This document shows positions 42,003-50,127 of a DNA stretch of 64,000 nt, piece after piece. The position numbers and the translations under genes are program-made. The notes under the pieces were generated by a model that was not told the DNA's origin, did not search any database, and worked only from the letters and a program-made list of their open reading frames with translations. How positions within the stretch are numbered: position 1 is the first letter of the stretch; each line of letters starts with the position of its first letter. Source of the DNA: Lichenibacterium dinghuense (GTDB taxonomy: Bacteria > Pseudomonadota > Alphaproteobacteria > Rhizobiales > Beijerinckiaceae). The stretch is taken from assembly GCF_021730615.1 (NCBI RefSeq), contig NZ_JAJLMN010000001.1, positions 4,413,501 through 4,477,500 on the forward strand, given 5' to 3'.

Positions 42003-42218
42003 ATGCTGAACTATAGAGTCGAGGGCATGACCTGCGGCCACTGCGTCCGAGCCGTGACCGAGGCGGTGCACGAGGTCGACCGCGGCGCGCGCGTCGCGGT
42101 GGACCTCAGGGCCGGCGCGGTCTCGGTCAGGACCGACGAGGCCGGGGTCGGCGAGCGCATCGCGGAGGCGATCCGGGCCGCGGGCTACGAGGCGTCGCTG
42201 GTCGGCGCCGCGGCCTGA
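42003..42218 (+). CDS. copZ: Copper chaperone CopZ
   Basis: A 71-residue cytosolic heavy-metal-associated domain: LNYRVEGMTCGHCVRAVTEAV with the Cu(I) motif MTCGHC at about residues 10-15, and the expected beta-alpha-beta-beta-alpha-beta length. It delivers Cu(I) to CopA. The ATG at 42003 follows GGGAGGAGG. It heads the plus-strand operon copZ, b561, DUF1007, DUF4396, small protein, and its promoter carries a CueR-type dyad. Confidence 0.93.
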   Translation: MLNYRVEGMTCGHCVRAVTEAVHEVDRGARVAVDLRAGAVSVRTDEAGVGERIAEAIRAAGYEASLVGAAA

Positions 42219-42226
42219 CGGGCGCG

Positions 42227-42805
42227 ATGAGCGCCCCAGCAGCCGGCGCCGTGGGCGAGACACGGGCGGCGCGGCCCCTGGCCTACCACCCCGTGCAGGT
42301 CGCGCTGCACTGGCTCGTCGCGGCGCTGGTGGTGGGCCAGTACGCCACCAGCGGCGCCATCGTGCGCACCCACTCGATCCACCTGATCGGACAGCGGCCC
42401 AGCGCCGCCGACCTCGTGCTGCACGCGCTGCACAACAGGCTGGGGCTGCTGGTCCTGGTGCTGATGGGCGCGCGCCTCGCGCTGCGCCTCGCGGTCGGGG
42501 CGCCCCGGCCCGGTCCGACGGACGGGGGAACGCGGTGGATCGCCCGCGGCGCCGCGGCAGCCCACGCCGCCTTCTACGCCGTCCTGATCGCCGAAGCCTC
42601 GGCCGGGGCGGTCGCCTCCTATCTCTGGTGGCCGGCGAGCGCCCTGCACGTCGCCCTGTTCTATGTCCTGGCGGCACTGGTCGCGCTGCACGTCGCGGCC
42701 GCGGCGGGCCACCGCTTGGCGGGCGACGGCGTGTTCGCGCGCATGAGCCCGAGGGCGATCCTGAAATGCCGGCCCCGCGCCGGCCTGCGAGGGGAGCGGT
42801 CGTGA
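42227..42805 (+). CDS. Cytochrome b561-type membrane protein
   Basis: A 192-residue protein with four membrane helices and the His residues of b561: YHPVQVALHWLVAALVV, VLHALHNRLGLLVLVLMG, and ALHVALFYVLAALVALHVAAAAGH. It would carry two b haems and pass electrons between quinol and periplasmic partners, possibly keeping copper reduced or feeding an oxidase. It starts eight bases after copZ; its stop overlaps the next gene (GTGA). Confidence 0.85.
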   Translation: MSAPAAGAVGETRAARPLAYHPVQVALHWLVAALVVGQYATSGAIVRTHSIHLIGQRPSAADLVLHALHNRLGLLVLVLMGARLALRLAVGAPRPGPTDGGTRWIARGAAAAHAAFYAVLIAEASAGAVASYLWWPASALHVALFYVLAALVALHVAAAAGHRLAGDGVFARMSPRAILKCRPRAGLRGERS

Positions 42806-43449
42806 CGAGAGCCGTCGTTCGGGCCTGCGCGGCGGCCGCCCTGTGGTTCGGCCTCGCGGGCGCCGCGCAGGCCCACCCGCACGTCTTCGTGACGGCATCC
42901 GAGGAGCTGCTGTTCGGGCCCGACGGGCAGGTGTCCGGCGTGCGCCATGCCTGGACCTTCGACGACATGTACTCGGCCTTCATCACCCAGGGGCTCGCCG
43001 CCCCGGGCCAGGTCGCGACGCGGGAGCAGCTCGCCCCGCTGGCGAAGACGAACGTCCAGTCGCTGGCCGAGTTCGCCTATTTCACGATCGTCAAGGCCGC
43101 CGGCAAAGGCAGCGACTTCGGCGAGCCGACCGACGCGTGGTCGGAGGAGAGCGCCGATAGGCGCGTGACGCTGCACTTCACGCTGCCCCTCAAGGCGCCG
43201 GCCAGCGCGGCCCGCGCCCTCACCCTCACGGTCTACGACCCGACCTACTTCGTCGCCTTCACGCTGGCGGAGCACGACCCCGTCGCCCTCGTCGGCGCGC
43301 CAAGTGGCTGCTCGGCTTCCGTCTACAAACCCAAGGCGCTCGACCCGGGCGAGACGCGCGCGCTGAACGAGTCCTTCTTCACCAACCTGTCGCCGGGCGC
43401 GGACTTCGGCGCCAAGCTGGCCGAGAAGGCCGTCGTGGCCTGCCCCTGA
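42802..43449 (+). CDS. DUF1007-family periplasmic protein
   Basis: A 215-residue protein with a signal peptide (ACAAAALWFGLAGAAQA) and the DUF1007 start HPHVFVTASEELLFGPDG, followed by WTFDDMYSAF and FFTNLSPGADFG. DUF1007 proteins are often found near nickel, cobalt or zinc transporters; here the setting is copper. The His-Pro-His at the mature N-terminus could bind metal. GTG start at 42802 overlaps the b561 stop. Confidence 0.82.
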   Translation: MTRAVVRACAAAALWFGLAGAAQAHPHVFVTASEELLFGPDGQVSGVRHAWTFDDMYSAFITQGLAAPGQVATREQLAPLAKTNVQSLAEFAYFTIVKAAGKGSDFGEPTDAWSEESADRRVTLHFTLPLKAPASAARALTLTVYDPTYFVAFTLAEHDPVALVGAPSGCSASVYKPKALDPGETRALNESFFTNLSPGADFGAKLAEKAVVACP

Positions 43450-43490
43450 AGAGCGGCCCCGCAGGGCGAGAGACACCACGGAGCCCGACC

Positions 43491-44288
43491 ATGTTCCCGT
43501 CTTGGCTACACGCCCTCTCCATCGCATCGCTCGCGCTCGGCTTTGCCTGCGCGGCCGTCGCTATCGTCGACCTCCGGCGCCACCCGCCGCACATGGCCAT
43601 CATGGGTGTCGTGTGGCCGGCGACGGCGCTGTTCGCCGGGCCAGCCGTGCTGTGGCTCTATTTCCGCTACGGGCGCCTCAACACGCACGCGGCGATGATG
43701 CACGCCAAGCACAGCGGGGCGGAGCCGCCCGCTGGCGTGTGTCGAGCTGTTGCCGACACACGCAAAGACAAGAAGGCGAGCCCGCGGGCGGGCTCGATGT
43801 CCGGCACGCCGTTCCCGATCAAGGTCGCCAAGGGCGCGCTTCACTGCGGCAGCGGCTGCGTGCTCGGCGACATCATCGCCGAATGGCTCCTATTCCTCAT
43901 GCCGGCCGTCGCGGTCTGGTTCGGGTGGCACACATTGTTCGGCGACAAGATGTATGCCGCCTGGACGCTCGACTACATCCTCGCCTTCCTGTTCGGCATC
44001 GCGTTCCAGTACTTCACGATCAAACCCATGCGGGATCTGTCGCCGGCAGAGGGCTTGGTCGCCTCGCTCAAGGCCGACACCCTGTCGCTGACGGCGTGGC
44101 AGATCGGCATGTACGGCTTCATGGCCTTCGCCCAGTTCTACCTGTTCGGCCAGTTGCTCGGCCATCGCGCGGAGGCCGACACGCCGGAGTTCTGGTTCGT
44201 GATGCAGATCGCCATGGTGTGCGGCTTCGCCACGAGCTACCCCGTCAATTGGTGGCTCGTGCGCGCGGGCCTCAAGGAAGCGATGTGA
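43491..44288 (+). CDS. DUF4396 membrane protein carrying a palindromic insertion
   Basis: A 265-residue protein with five or so membrane helices. After an N-terminal helix pair (LHALSIASLALGFACAAVAI, VVWPATALFAGPAVLWLYF), a hydrophilic linker leads to VAKGALHCGSGCVLGDIIAEW, which is the core DUF4396 motif with two Cys and a His, then FLFGIAFQYFTIKPM and PVNWWLVRAGLKEAM. The linker at about residues 80-102 (GVCRAVADTRKDKKASPRAG) is encoded by two perfect palindromes and looks inserted in frame. A metal-linked role is suggested by the operon only. Confidence 0.8.
   Translation: MFPSWLHALSIASLALGFACAAVAIVDLRRHPPHMAIMGVVWPATALFAGPAVLWLYFRYGRLNTHAAMMHAKHSGAEPPAGVCRAVADTRKDKKASPRAGSMSGTPFPIKVAKGALHCGSGCVLGDIIAEWLLFLMPAVAVWFGWHTLFGDKMYAAWTLDYILAFLFGIAFQYFTIKPMRDLSPAEGLVASLKADTLSLTAWQIGMYGFMAFAQFYLFGQLLGHRAEADTPEFWFVMQIAMVCGFATSYPVNWWLVRAGLKEAM
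43735..43795. repeat. Palindromic element inside the DUF4396 gene
   Basis: GCGTGTGTCG pairs with CGACACACGC around a nine-base loop, and GAGCCCGC pairs with GCGGGCTC around GG, 14 bases further on. Both keep the reading frame open and encode the polar linker. Such in-frame palindromes are known in Rickettsia as RPE; this looks like a similar event. Confidence 0.65.
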
Positions 44289-44311
44289 CGCCAGCGGGAC
44301 GGGGGACGACC

Positions 44312-44599
44312 ATGACACGCACGAGACGAGCCCTGCTGACGGCCTGTCTGGCCCTGCCGCTGGGGGCCTCCGCGGCCCGTGCCGAGGCCGTGACGGAGCC
44401 GAGTCTGAAGGGCTACGGCATCAAGGGCGTCGAGGCGCCGACGCTGCCCGCCATGCTGGCCCGCTGCGCCGCGGCCCGGCGCGGGTCGGCGGCGCTGGAG
44501 GAGGGCGAGACACCAGCCCTGCTGGCCGCGCGCTGCGACCAGCTCCGGCGCTCGGTCCACAACCAGCCCGGCAACAGCCCGTCAGCGGCACGGCGCTGA
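44312..44599 (+). CDS. Small secreted hypothetical protein
   Basis: A 95-residue protein with a signal peptide (RRALLTACLALPLGASAARA). The mature part has LKGYGIKGVEAPTLPAMLARC and ALLAARCDQLRRSVHNQPGN, with two Cys about 35 residues apart that could form a disulfide. The ATG at 44312 has GGGGGA upstream; a GTG overlapping the DUF4396 stop gives a longer leader. Last gene of the copZ operon; a repeat element follows. Confidence 0.6.
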   Translation: MTRTRRALLTACLALPLGASAARAEAVTEPSLKGYGIKGVEAPTLPAMLARCAAARRGSAALEEGETPALLAARCDQLRRSVHNQPGNSPSAARR

Positions 44600-44605
44600 C
44601 CAGAC

Positions 44606-44696
44606 CATCGCCCGATCCGATCGGGCGATGCTCAAGGCTCATGACGGGCGCGCTTCGCGACCAAGCGATCCCGCTTGGTCCCAAAGCGCGCAAGCG
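44606..44696. repeat. Dispersed bipartite palindromic repeat, copy B
   Basis: CATCGCCCGATCCGATCGGGCGATG hairpin (arms of 11), CTCAAGG, a TGACGGGCGCGCTT segment, then GACCAAGCG/CGCTTGGTC hairpin and AAAGCGC. It has the same organisation as copy A at 41878-41985. It separates the converging copZ operon and copB, where it may act as a terminator. Confidence 0.7.
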
Positions 44697-44702
44697 CGCC
44701 GC

Positions 44703-45500
44703 TCAGAACCAGAAGCGGAGGCCGGTGAGGGCGCGCAGGTCGCCGGAGCCCTCGCCGGCGCGGCGGCGGTAGTCCGCCGTGCCGCCGAAGAAGCGCTGGT
44801 AGGCCACGCCCACGTAGGGGGCGAACTCGCGCGTGAACTCGTAGCGGAGCCGCAAGCCGGAATCGATGTCGGAGAGCCCCGAGCCTATCTCACGGCCGCG
44901 GTCCGCCTTGGAATAAATGTTGGTCTCCATCTGCGGCTGAAGCACGAGGCGCTGCGTGATGTAGAGGTCGTAGGAGGCGTTGGAGCGGAACGCGAAGTGG
45001 CCGCCGTCGCTGGCGTAGCCGGTCAGCCCCAGGTTCCAGAAGCCCCAGGACAGGCCCTCGACGCCGAAGGCCGCCCAGGTCCTGTTGCGCAGGCTGTCGA
45101 TATCCGAACGCACGCCGACCTGGGCGTCGAAGTAGGTCGACACCGGCCGGGAATACAGCAGCTCCTGGTCGCCGTCCGACACGAGGCCGCGGCCGTCGGC
45201 GTTATAGCGTCCCTCGGTCTTGAGCCACAGCTTGTTGAAGTCGTCGCCGACCCAGCCCTGGCCGTCCCAGCGGAAATAGGAACCGTTGGCGAGCCGCCCC
45301 TCGAACTGGTCGAAGAACACGTTGGCGTAGCGTCGGTCGTCTGCGATCGGGTTGCCGTAGGGTGCCGCGCCCTGAAGCGTGTTCCCGGTGTCGAGGTGCG
45401 TCGGGCCGTTGAGGAAAACCGGCAGGCTCGGCAGGCTCTGAGCGGCGGCGGGGCCGGCCGCGGGCAGCAGGGCGGCGAGGACGAGAGCGAGGCGGCGCAT
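44703..45500 (-). CDS. copB: Copper resistance outer membrane protein CopB
   Basis: A 265-residue beta-barrel protein with a signal peptide (RRLALVLAALLPAAGPAAA). CopB features are FFDQFEGRLANGSYFRWDG, LWLKTEGRYN, ELLYSRPVSTYFDAQVGVRSD and the final GLRFWF with a terminal aromatic residue. The Met-rich N-terminal region of Pseudomonas CopB is missing. The gene begins two bases after the copA-type oxidase stop, giving the usual copAB order. Confidence 0.9.
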   Translation of the reverse strand: MRRLALVLAALLPAAGPAAAQSLPSLPVFLNGPTHLDTGNTLQGAAPYGNPIADDRRYANVFFDQFEGRLANGSYFRWDGQGWVGDDFNKLWLKTEGRYNADGRGLVSDGDQELLYSRPVSTYFDAQVGVRSDIDSLRNRTWAAFGVEGLSWGFWNLGLTGYASDGGHFAFRSNASYDLYITQRLVLQPQMETNIYSKADRGREIGSGLSDIDSGLRLRYEFTREFAPYVGVAYQRFFGGTADYRRRAGEGSGDLRALTGLRFWF

Positions 45501-45502
45501 GC

Positions 45503-47326
45503 TCAAGCCTCCCGCGGCAGCACGCGCACCGTGCGGAACATGCCGGCCTCGAAGTGGTATAGGATGTGGCAGTGCAGCGGCCACTGGCCGGTCGCCACGG
45601 GCGTCACCAGCACGGACAGCTGCTCGGAGGGTTGGACGCTCAGCGTGTGAAGGTAGGGCCGGTGGCGGCCCTGGCCGTTCTCCAGCTCCATCCACATGCC
45701 ATGGAGGTGGATCGGGTGGGTCATCATGGTCTCGTTGATCATGACGAGCCGAAAGCGCTCGCCGACCGTCACATCGATGGGCCCGACCTCCGTGTATTTC
45801 TTGCCGTCGAAGCCCCAGATCATGCGCTGCATGTTGCCGCTGAGCCGGAGCGTGATCGTCCGCGTCGGGGGCCGGTCATCGACGGCGGGCAGGATCGAGC
45901 GCAGGTCCGAGAAGGCGAGTTCGCGTCGGGGCAGGAAGTTCAGCCCGTCGCCCGGCGTGCGCATCCGGTCCGTGATCGTCTTGGGGCTCATCTGCACCTC
46001 GACGCCGGTGTCGTTCAGCTCGACCCCTTGCGGGAGCTTCGCCTTCGGCTGGCGCCCGGCGAGCTTGCCGAGGTTCTGCTTTCCCATGATCCCGGCCGAC
46101 TGCTCGCCCATGATGCCGCCGATGCGCGAGCCGTCCGGGTAGGAGGCGCCGATCTGGTCCTTCCCCATCATGCCCTGCATGCCCTGCATGCCCATGTCGG
46201 CCATGGACCGCAGCGGGCGCGGGTCATGGGACGGGATCTCGGCCTCCATGCCGTCGCGCGGCGCCAGCGTGCCCCGGGCGTAGCCGGAGCGGCCGAAGTC
46301 CTCGGCGTAGATCGTGAAGGCGCGGTCCGCGGTCGGCCGCACCACGACGTCGTAGGTTTCGGCGACGCCGATGCGGAACTGGTCGACCGGCACCGGCACG
46401 ACGTCGTTGCCGTGCACGTTGACGACGCTCATCGTCAGCCCGGGGATGCGCACGTCGTAGTAGGTCGCCGCCGAGGCGTTGATGAAGCGCAGGCGCACCC
46501 GCTCGCCGGGGCGGAACAGCGCCGTCCAGTTGGCCTGCGGCGGCTGGCCGTTCATCAGGTAGGTGTAGGTCTCGCCTGACGGCGCCTCCAGGCCCGACGG
46601 GTCCATGCGCGACTCGTTCTCGTGGAAGCGCTCCTTCATCACGGGCTCAAGGCCGGAGCGCCCGACGTCGGCGAAGAAGGACGTGACCGTGCGCTTGCCG
46701 AAGTTGTAGTAGTCGGGCTGGTACTTGGTCTTGTTCTGGATGTCTTCCGGGTCCTCGTCGGTCCAGTCCGACAGCATGACGACGTAATCCCGGTCGACCT
46801 CGACGAAGTCGCGGCCGGCAGGGTCGATGATCAGCGCGCCGTAGAGCCCCTTCTGCTCCTGGTAGCCCATGTGGCTGTGGTACCAGTAGGTGCCGCTCTG
46901 CAGCACGGGGAAGCGGTACTGGTAGCTCTCGCCGGGCGCGATGCCAGCGAACTCGAGGCCCGGCACGCCGTCCATGTCGTTGGGGAGGATGATGCCGTGC
47001 CAGTGCAGGCCCGTCACCTCCGGCATCTCGTTGCGCACGTTCAGGGTGACCACGCTGCCCTCGCGCCAGCGCAGGGTGGGGCCGGGCGTGCCGCCGTTGA
47101 TCGTGTTGGCGACCGTCACGGTGCCGCTCTTGTTCGCGGTGCCGCGTGCGACGACGAGGTCGTAGGCGGTCGTCACCGGCACGGTAGCCTCCCCGGGGCT
47201 CTTCAGCGCGTAGGCGGCGCGCGCGCTCCGCATCCCGATGAGGCCCGTCGCCGCCGCGGCCCCGAGGCCGGCGACGAAGCGGCGGCGGGTGAGGCTTGGG
47301 CTTCGGGCGGGCGGATCCTTGGTCAT
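45503..47326 (-). CDS. Copper resistance multicopper oxidase CopA/PcoA type
   Basis: A 607-residue Tat-exported oxidase (RRRFVAGLGAAAATGLIGM leader). Copper motifs: HWHGIILPNDMDGVPG, YWYHSHMGYQEQKG, HPIHLHGMW and HCHILYHFEAGMF. A Met-rich stretch (MADMGMQGMQGMMGKD) lies near residue 400, as in PcoA. It oxidises periplasmic Cu(I) and sequesters copper together with CopB. A perfect CueR-type dyad lies about 60 bases upstream. The name copA is also used for the ATPase, so I leave the symbol empty. Confidence 0.92.
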   Translation of the reverse strand: MTKDPPARSPSLTRRRFVAGLGAAAATGLIGMRSARAAYALKSPGEATVPVTTAYDLVVARGTANKSGTVTVANTINGGTPGPTLRWREGSVVTLNVRNEMPEVTGLHWHGIILPNDMDGVPGLEFAGIAPGESYQYRFPVLQSGTYWYHSHMGYQEQKGLYGALIIDPAGRDFVEVDRDYVVMLSDWTDEDPEDIQNKTKYQPDYYNFGKRTVTSFFADVGRSGLEPVMKERFHENESRMDPSGLEAPSGETYTYLMNGQPPQANWTALFRPGERVRLRFINASAATYYDVRIPGLTMSVVNVHGNDVVPVPVDQFRIGVAETYDVVVRPTADRAFTIYAEDFGRSGYARGTLAPRDGMEAEIPSHDPRPLRSMADMGMQGMQGMMGKDQIGASYPDGSRIGGIMGEQSAGIMGKQNLGKLAGRQPKAKLPQGVELNDTGVEVQMSPKTITDRMRTPGDGLNFLPRRELAFSDLRSILPAVDDRPPTRTITLRLSGNMQRMIWGFDGKKYTEVGPIDVTVGERFRLVMINETMMTHPIHLHGMWMELENGQGRHRPYLHTLSVQPSEQLSVLVTPVATGQWPLHCHILYHFEAGMFRTVRVLPREA

Positions 47327-47379
47327 CGCGTCATCCTGTCGGCGCGCCTCGAAAGGACGGAAAGGTCCGGCCTTGCCAT

Positions 47380-47402
47380 CGGGCAAGGTCAAGAGGGCTG
47401 GC
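47380..47402 (-). promoter_or_regulatory. CueR-type promoter dyad for the copper oxidase/copB operon
   Basis: Minus strand TTGACC overlaps ACCTTGCCCGATGGCAAGG, a perfect CCTTGCC/GGCAAGG dyad with a four-base centre, the same kind of site as at 41774 and 41823. It is about 55-70 bases upstream of the oxidase start. This links the copAB pair to the CueR encoded 8 kb away. Confidence 0.78.
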
Positions 47403-47454
47403 GCGGGATGCCGTTAGATCTTCGCCTTCTGTTGCTGGGCAAGCACAGGCTCGC

Positions 47455-48006
47455 TCAGGCGAGGGGCGGGCGCTCCGCCGCGGTGGGAGCCATGCGGCCG
47501 ATCAGGCCGTCATGCCAAACGTAGTGGTGGACCAGCGCCGCCGCGGCGTGCAACGCCGCCAGCCCGAGCAGGACGTTGGCGGCGAAGCCGTGCCAGTCCG
47601 TGATGGCGTGGCGCCACGCACGGTCCCCGACCTGCGGCAGATGGAACAGGCCGTAGATGCCGTAGCCGCGCACGAAAGCGTTGGCGACGCCAAGCGTCAC
47701 GACCGCCAGCAGCAGGAGGTAGAGGCCGTAGTGGGTCGCCTTGGCGAGGACGTGCAACGCCCCGCCGTCCGCCGCCGGCAGGCGGCGGCCGGCGGTCGTG
47801 CGCCAGACCAGGCGACAGGCCAGAGCGCCCGCCAACGCGAAGCCGAGGACGACGTGGGTGGACCACATGCTCTCGTTGGCGAGGCTGCCGTCCGGGAACC
47901 AGTCCGACGTCTGCCCCAGGATCCACAGCGCGACGATCAGCAGCGCCGTCGCCCAATGGAGTAGGATGGTGGTGCGATCGTAGCGGGTCGCCGCGATGGT
48001 CGTCAT
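47455..48006 (-). CDS. Cytochrome b561-type membrane protein, second
   Basis: A 183-residue b561 protein with four helices: RTTILLHWATALLIVALWIL, MWSTHVVLGFALAGALACRL, THYGLYLLLLAVVTLGV and FHLPQVGD...WHGFAANVLLGLAALHAAAALVHH. The His set for two haems is complete. It is a typical YceI-associated or oxidase-associated b561. It lies upstream of the copper oxidase on the same strand, separated by the CueR site, so it is a separate transcript. Confidence 0.87.
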   Translation of the reverse strand: MTTIAATRYDRTTILLHWATALLIVALWILGQTSDWFPDGSLANESMWSTHVVLGFALAGALACRLVWRTTAGRRLPAADGGALHVLAKATHYGLYLLLLAVVTLGVANAFVRGYGIYGLFHLPQVGDRAWRHAITDWHGFAANVLLGLAALHAAAALVHHYVWHDGLIGRMAPTAAERPPLA

Positions 48007-48149
48007 GGCTGTGCCTCGGAGCTTTCGGTGAATGGGAACGGACGAGTCGGCGGCAGGGGATGGGATCGGGGCCGCACCGCAGGCGGTCCCTACCCTCACG
48101 CGGCCGGGTCAGGCCGCCATCGGCCCGTGGCAGCGGTGGCCCGTGACGT

Positions 48150-48570
48150 CGAAGCGGTCGAGCGGAGCTGCGCGTTGGCGCCGAAGACGAGGTCAAAGCG
48201 GCTCGCGCGGAACTTCTACGCTCTGCTCGCCCGGTCGCGGCTGAGAAAGTCTAACCCCTCCCCGTCGGCCTTCTCTTACACCGTGTCGGTGTCGAGCAGG
48301 TTCACGGAGAAGTCGGTCGTCAGCGCGCCCACCCGGTCGGTAAGGATGCCCACGTCCGAGCCGTCGTTGTTGGCGCCAAGCGCACACAACCCGCCCGTCA
48401 GCACCACCCACTCCGGGAAGTCCGCTCCAGAAGGTTCGCCTCGTCAAGGAGTATCTCCTCGGGTGACACGCCCTGCGCCACGTCGCCGAACTCAGCGCCG
48501 ACGAAGTTGCGGAATGTGTCCACCACCGGCCAGAGCCAAGTGAACATCACCACGTCGGCCAGCGCCTGCC
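48150..48570 (-). pseudogene. katG: Remnant of catalase-peroxidase KatG (C-terminal part)
   Basis: On the minus strand, pieces of the KatG C-terminal domain can be read in order: [25 protein letters not shown], a frameshift, then [37 protein letters not shown], a stop, EKADGEG, SRDRAS, another stop, and FDLVFGANAQLRS. These correspond to the KatG stretches usually reading FRNYL, PEELLVDRAQLL, LVGGLRVLG, FTDRVGTLTNDFFVNLLD and DLVFGSNSQLRA. One frameshift and two in-frame stops mean it cannot be functional. The N-terminal peroxidase domain is absent. Confidence 0.82.
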
Positions 48571-48672
48571 CGTGCAAGCTGAGTTGGGAAGGCAGCGTGA
48601 ACGCGGCGTCACCGATGGATCTGCGGCGCGGTGCGACAGCCCGCAACGGCGTCACCTCGGCCGACTTCCGGA

Positions 48673-49053
48673 TTAAGAACACCAGCAGTTGAGGCCCGCC
48701 CCGGGCGACGGGCTGGACGCGTTCGCCGGAGCGGGCCGACACGCGACAGGCCCCCCATAGTCTGGATCGGCGCCCTCAGGCGCGTCCTCCAGCACCTGGC
48801 CCGACATGGCATCGACGCCGACCTCCTGCGTACCGGCCGCCGTCTTGATGTCGAACGAGTAGCGCAGCCCGCTGCCGCCCTTCTCGCGCTCGAGCTCCTC
48901 GGCGGCGATCGAGCCAGGGTGCGCTTTGAGCGCGACCGAGCGGGCCGCGGGGATCTTGACCTTGGCTGAGGGCTCGAAGTCCTGGCCCGTGAAGGCGAGG
49001 GCCGGCGAGGCGAATGCTCCGACGACGCACAGCGTGGTCAGTATCCTGTTCAT
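48673..49053 (-). CDS. PepSY-domain periplasmic protein
   Basis: A 126-residue secreted protein: signal MNRILTTLCVVGAFASPALA, then a PepSY-like fold ending EEL...GSGLRYSFDIKT and QEVGVDAMSGQVLED. The C-terminal tail is Pro/Ala-rich with Cys. PepSY proteins often inhibit peptidases or act with two-component systems. A TTACC-N4-AGTA box lies about 80-90 bases upstream, shared with the COG4705, response regulator and PAP2 genes, so it is probably under that regulator. Confidence 0.78.
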   Translation of the reverse strand: MNRILTTLCVVGAFASPALAFTGQDFEPSAKVKIPAARSVALKAHPGSIAAEELEREKGGSGLRYSFDIKTAAGTQEVGVDAMSGQVLEDAPEGADPDYGGPVACRPAPANASSPSPGAGLNCWCS

Positions 49054-49130
49054 GATGCTCTCCATGTGAGAACTCTTAAAAAGAGAGCAGGTGTGTCGAG
49101 CGGGCGGCGCGGCTGTGTCGTTTTCTGTCC

Positions 49131-49144
49131 TTACCAGAAAGTAT
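49131..49144. promoter_or_regulatory. TTACC-N4-AGTA box 1
   Basis: TTACCAGAAAGTAT in the divergent spacer, 78 bases upstream of the PepSY start. It is related to the identical boxes 2 and 3. Proposed binding site for the OmpR-type regulator at 51596-52273. Confidence 0.5.
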
Positions 49145-49211
49145 AGGTGTGTTCGTGTTTTCTCGACCTGAGGGACCGTCGAAGGATCGTATCGAGCCGA
49201 TCGATAGCGGC

Positions 49212-49225
49212 TTACCGAAAAGTAA
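49212..49225. promoter_or_regulatory. TTACC-N4-AGTA box 2
   Basis: TTACCGAAAAGTAA, about 90 bases upstream of the COG4705 start, an imperfect inverted repeat (TTAC/GTAA). It is identical to the box at 52350-52363. Confidence 0.6.
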
Positions 49226-49313
49226 ATTTCGTGTCAGCCCCGTGCAAACGGGCGGCAGGCCACATGGGCGCCCAGCGGTCGATACGGCCGGTGGGAACGA
49301 CGAGGAGGCGCGC

Positions 49314-50078
49314 ATGAGATCAAGAAGCAGGGCCGGCAAGGTCGCGGAGGTCACCCTGGCGTTCTGGATGGCCAAAGTCGTCGCCACGACCCTGGGCGAA
49401 ACGCTGGGCGACTTCTTCGCCCAGACCCTTGGCTTCGGCTATGTCGCCGGGCTCGCCGTGACGGGGGCGCTCCTCCTCGCCGTCGTCGCCGTCCAAGTTG
49501 CGAGCGCCAGCTATCGCTCGCCCCTCTTCTGGGCCGCCATCGTGGCCACCACGACGGCCGGGACGGAGGTATCGGACATGATGGATCGTACCCTGGGCCT
49601 CGGCTACGTCAACGGTTCGGCCGTCCTGCTCGCCGGATTGGCCTCCACGCTGCTCGTCTGGTGGGTCCGCGAGGGTTCCCTCGGGATCGAGCCGATCGTC
49701 GATCGCGAGACCGAAATCCTGTTCTGGGTCGCAGTGATCTTCTCGAACAGCCTCGGCACGGCTTTCGGCGACGCGCTCGTGGACGCCGCCTGCCTGTCCT
49801 ACCTGCAGGGTGCCCTCATCTGTTCGAGTGTCATCGCGGTCCTGCTCTTCCTTCACCATCGGACGAGCATCGACGCGGCTCTGCTGTTCTGGGGGGCGTT
49901 CGTCTTCACGCGGCCGTTCGGCGCGACCTTCGGTGACTTCCTCACGAAGGCGCCCGAGACCGGCGGCCTCGGCCTCGGCACGTTGTCGACCTCGCTCGTC
50001 GCGCTCGCCGTCCTCGTCGTGGTGGTCGCCTCGGCACGGTTGGAAGGGGCCGGCGAGGCCGCGCCCGGCCGAACCTGA
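49314..50078 (+). CDS. COG4705-family membrane protein
   Basis: A 254-residue membrane protein built of four similar units, each with a phrase such as AKVVATTLGETLGDFFAQTLG, VATTTAGTEVSDMMDRTLG, FSNSLGTAFGDALVDA and FTRPFGATFGDFLTK. The repeated Gly-Asp after a Thr/Ser-rich helix is the family mark. Function unknown, though the family is often encoded beside two-component systems and PepSY proteins. ATG at 49314 begins the first unit and is preceded by GACGAGGAGG. Confidence 0.85.
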   Translation: MRSRSRAGKVAEVTLAFWMAKVVATTLGETLGDFFAQTLGFGYVAGLAVTGALLLAVVAVQVASASYRSPLFWAAIVATTTAGTEVSDMMDRTLGLGYVNGSAVLLAGLASTLLVWWVREGSLGIEPIVDRETEILFWVAVIFSNSLGTAFGDALVDAACLSYLQGALICSSVIAVLLFLHHRTSIDAALLFWGAFVFTRPFGATFGDFLTKAPETGGLGLGTLSTSLVALAVLVVVVASARLEGAGEAAPGRT

Positions 50079-50127
50079 GCGCGCCGCACGTCCCTGGCTC
50101 TCTTTAGAGGATCGCCGATCGCTTCGC

